From contig NC_066852.1 of assembly GCF_001640805.2 (NCBI RefSeq), forward strand, positions 5,068,194 to 5,132,193: a DNA stretch of 64,000 nucleotides, in the 5' to 3' direction. Origin of the DNA: Lates calcarifer. Taxonomy: Eukaryota; Chordata; Actinopteri; Centropomidae. Positions 60,576 to 64,000 of this stretch are shown here, piece by piece. Numbering within the stretch: position 1 is the first letter of the stretch; every line of letters starts with the position of its first letter. Under the pieces are notes generated by a model. The model saw only the letters and a program-made list of their open reading frames with translations, had not been told where the DNA came from and searched no databases. A program made the translations under genes and the position numbers.

Positions 60576-63500
60576 ATCCTCTCAAACTGTTTCCACGTGC
60601 TGTGAAAACATCATTCTGACAAGTGAAATTAGTTAAACATTCCTTTAAAATAAACTGACTTCTATGACAAGCACTGCTACACACTGCTGACCAGAGGTAA
60701 TAACAACCAAAAAAAAAAGGTATGTTAAGCAGGGGCAGCTGTCACACAGTTGTCTTTCACCTCTGCAGAAAATGTCAGAGGAAGAGTGATGACATGTATG
60801 TAATTGTTTCCATGGAGTGCTTGTTCGGTGTTTGTTTCTCTGTGTCATCCCAGCCAATTGAGAACAGATTGCGGGTCCCGAGAACACACCTGAGACCAGC
60901 ATGCAATGACCAGAAGATTCTGCGTTGAGCTACACTGGCAGCCAGTCTGCAGCCTGACCTTCAGGGAAAGCAGAGGAATGAACATAGTTTGGCAGATGCT
61001 CGAGGTACCATCCATCTTTCGACAGGGAATCATATTATAACGGGTGTAAGCATTGCCTCAGTGGGTAAATTGCCAATTTATGGGTATGTAATTAATTTTT
61101 GGGTTGAGAAGAAGGTAATTACCACCCAGGCATGAAAGTGATACTGTATGTAGGAGGTGTTCATTAAAAGAGCCTGCTTCCAAGGGACAGAGTGGCACTG
61201 GGTTTGGGTGCAGTATGTGGCATGGTGTGACACATAAGAGCTAAACTTCCAAACACGTGCTTCCTCACACTGAGCTGAGGATCCACATTGAACTACAAGT
61301 TCAAGGAAGAGAATTTGCTGATTGTTTTGAAGAGGTTATTGAATTATTGAGGTTATATGCTTTGTCAGTAAAGGATATAAAAGTTGAGTCAGGTTGGCAG
61401 TAACCTGAGAATGTCTGTTGGGTCAACTGTGATCGACTTTTCTCTCTCCAGTAAACTCCTAAACTTTCCATACAGCTGTAGTAATTTTTGGTCATACTTT
61501 TATTTTATAAATTAATTAATTGATGTTTTGGGCACCTGGGACCAGGAGAACCCCATACCACTCACAAACCCCTAATGTACTGCCATGAGCCCCTTAGAGT
61601 CTGGTGATGGGCAGATACTGTACAGTGGGTTTATTAGAGCATGCCTGCTGTTGAAAATGGGACTGATGAGAGAAGAATGTGCATACAACCAAAACAGTAA
61701 ACAAATACACACGTGAATTGTGATTCTCTTTGGGAATACGTCACCTCATACACATATACTACATTTCTGAGAAAAAAAAAAAACATACCATACAAACAGT
61801 TTATCAGTTTATCAGAGCTTTTTGGTGGAAATGATTCTGCACAATGGTAGATGAGAGTATCTGACACAACACAGACAAAGAGTTCTGTTGAGAGTTAAAC
61901 TCTGTGGCTGCGGCACAATGACTGCTCCTTTCACATTAGTCATTAGTGTATTGATTTACTGTTGACATCAATTAATGCAGGTTCAAATGGTGAACTAATT
62001 GCAATTTCAGTACAGTATGTGTCTCTACACTTCATGTCACATATGTTACATTTGCAAAACACAACATCCAGGTAGAGTAACTGTGGCAATGTGTGACTGT
62101 TTTCCAAGAGACTGATACCAGATGACCCTGTGCCCTACATCTGATAGCCACTCAGAGACAAATCACCTCTCTCTGTTTCGACAAGAGAACATACGGTATC
62201 ACTCTGTTGCACAAATGTAACCCAAAGGAGGTGTTTGATATCTGTTAAGAAACAGTGGTAGTGATAATGGGATAATGGAAAGTAAAGGTTGCACAGGATT
62301 GTGGGCAAACAGGTTAGGAGGGAGTCATTTATGTCACATCATTTTTAGTGTCTACTGTATGTAACATTACATTTGTGTGACATATTTTCTTTCTCCATCT
62401 TTGATGATATTTAAATTAGCACTTTTATTTTTGTTTTAATTGCTGCAAAATTTAAGTAAGTTATATCTCCCCCTAACCCCACAGTGGCCTGCTGCTACCA
62501 CCATGCTTATAAATATACATAAACATGGCTACAACTGGATACCAAGAGGTGTTCAGTGACTTGGAATTGTCCTCGTCTCTGTCACCTTTTTTTTTAATTG
62601 CTTGCAGTTTTCCTTTGTGTCTTCATGGGGGAGGTTTTGCCATGATACTGACACACCAATATTTGGACATTAAAGATACAGCTATATCAATCAACTGAAT
62701 GCCCTTGACTACACACAGGTGATATCCACTGTAAAAAAAAAGAAAAAAAGAAAAAGGCATATTAAGTCTGCTTTGACTCAGTGTTGTAAAGCAATAGAAC
62801 ATGCACATGGGGTGCATACCGTTAATGGAATGGCACTTAACAACTGCTACCACAGCCTCCAGCCTCCAACTACAGATTGTCAACTGAAAATGATGTTGGT
62901 GTATAGATATGTTAATGACTACTGACTAGTTACAGTAAGTAAACCTCTCTCCCAGCTATAAATCAGCTGATATGAGCACAATGGTCCCCATACAAGATCA
63001 CATAAGAAACAGATTTGTTCTTAAAGGGTCAGTCAAGAACCAACAGTTTGCCTTCCTCCACAAGTAATCACAAAAAACAAAACAAAACAAAAAAAAACAG
63101 TAACTTGACCTACATAATGCCTTAATCTGACTGAATTTGGAGTTTAAATAAAATAAATATATATATATAACTAAGACATAAACTAATATACTGCTCCCCA
63201 GATCATCATCATGACTTCCCAGTGAACTGATATTTTTTTAAATTCCATGATTTTATTGGCATATTTTGGTACTGTAACTTACAGTTGTGTAGGAAGATTC
63301 TATCACTTAGCTGCCTTGGGGTCTTCATGCAGGCCTCTGTCCCAAAGATCATCCTCTGATGACAGTGACAGTGTTACATCACCCACTCTAATATGCTCTT
63401 GTCTAATATTCCTGTGGCTGCAGAGTCCCCCTCATCGCCTCTCCTATTAGTCATGAAGAGCTTTGCTTTAGGAAGACATTTTTTAACTTCATGTCAGATA

Positions 63501-64000
63501 TTCTTTATTTCTTTGACAGTACAGTGCTGCTCTGATGACACATCGTTGGCAGTTGCACTATTAATATTTTCTAACTATTTCAGGTTCACTATGACTACTG
63601 ACTCTTCAGAATGTATATTTTTGTCTGCTGATTTCTGACAGCAGAACCTGAAGCTCTGCAGTGTTAAATTCTTATTTTTACACTTTGGTGTCATTTTTCT
63701 GAATGAAACCATCCCACAAATGAAACTTACATGAGGCCCAATGTCTGGCTGAGTGAATGAAAAGAAACTAAATGGTAATTCAGGGTGATTATTAGGCCAA
63801 GTTGAGCACACACACAAAATATGTATATGGTTTGATTTGACATGATGTATGCATTTCTGTGGATAAGGTACGGTAAATATGGAAGGCTCTTGTTTTGACA
63901 TCACTTCTATCCTTCTACTTAAGTTAGCATGCTAACCAGCTAGCATAATACAACTTAGCGATAGTGAGTCACTGTAACATCCAGTCTGCACTCAGTCCAA
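60576..64000. other. Non-coding stretch to window end
   Basis: No gene or major repeat recognised. Contains an A-run near 61770-61783, a CAAAA-rich tract at 63073-63099, (TA)n near 63160-63169 and the palindrome GTTAGCATGCTAAC at 63923-63936. The 109-codon minus frame at 63575-63904 is featureless. Confidence 0.5.

Overview
The window looks like nuclear DNA from a teleost fish, probably a percomorph. It is AT-rich, full of (CA/TG)n, (TA)n, (ATT)n and (GATA)n microsatellites, and scattered with repeat fragments that match fish families I know: tRNA-derived SINEs, a Tc1-like transposase remnant, LINE tails and non-autonomous DNA-transposon pieces. Family names come from memory of these repeats, not from a search. 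I found no convincing host protein-coding gene, rRNA gene, functional tRNA gene, CRISPR array or bacterial-type operon. The longest open frames are either driven by microsatellites or resemble nothing I recognise. The simplest reading is an intergenic stretch or the inside of a very long intron.

Layout. 1-13 kb: low-complexity DNA, (TG)n and (TA)n tracts, a palindromic compound microsatellite near 4.7 kb, and teleost repeat fragments near 5.1 and 8.0 kb. 13-18.5 kb: a decayed SINE at 13.1-13.3 kb, a GCAAAA hexanucleotide tract at 14.4 kb, and two separate inverted duplications (15.08/16.32 kb and 17.84/18.43 kb), each with one arm touching a (TA)n tract. 19.8-24.5 kb: a cluster of old mobile-element pieces, including a SINE with a 12-bp target-site duplication (22,014-22,398) and a Tc1-like remnant (about 23.2-23.6 kb). 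26.9-33.1 kb: a large (GT)n(TA)n tract, a possible LINE reverse-transcriptase tail, an (ATT)n tract and a second SINE. 36.96-37.02 kb: a near-perfect 23-bp-stem hairpin. 39-46 kb: homopolymers, trinucleotide tracts, a second fragment of the 8-kb repeat family, and a possible non-coding exon or conserved block at 44.3-44.5 kb. 49.6 kb: three AP-1-type sites within 40 bp. 53.1-54.7 kb: a stretch of balanced composition that looks like conserved non-coding DNA and holds, on the minus strand, a branch point, pyrimidine tract and CAG|GTAAG junction with a second donor 59 nt downstream. This has the form of a recursive splice site or a small cassette exon. 58,262-59,142: an 881-bp segment with TG...CA ends, a TATA-like box, AATAAA and a 5-bp target-site duplication, best read as a solo LTR.

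If the minus-strand splice signal is real, the window lies in a long intron of a minus-strand gene and the rest is intronic repeat and regulatory DNA. That is inference and needs transcript or cross-species data.
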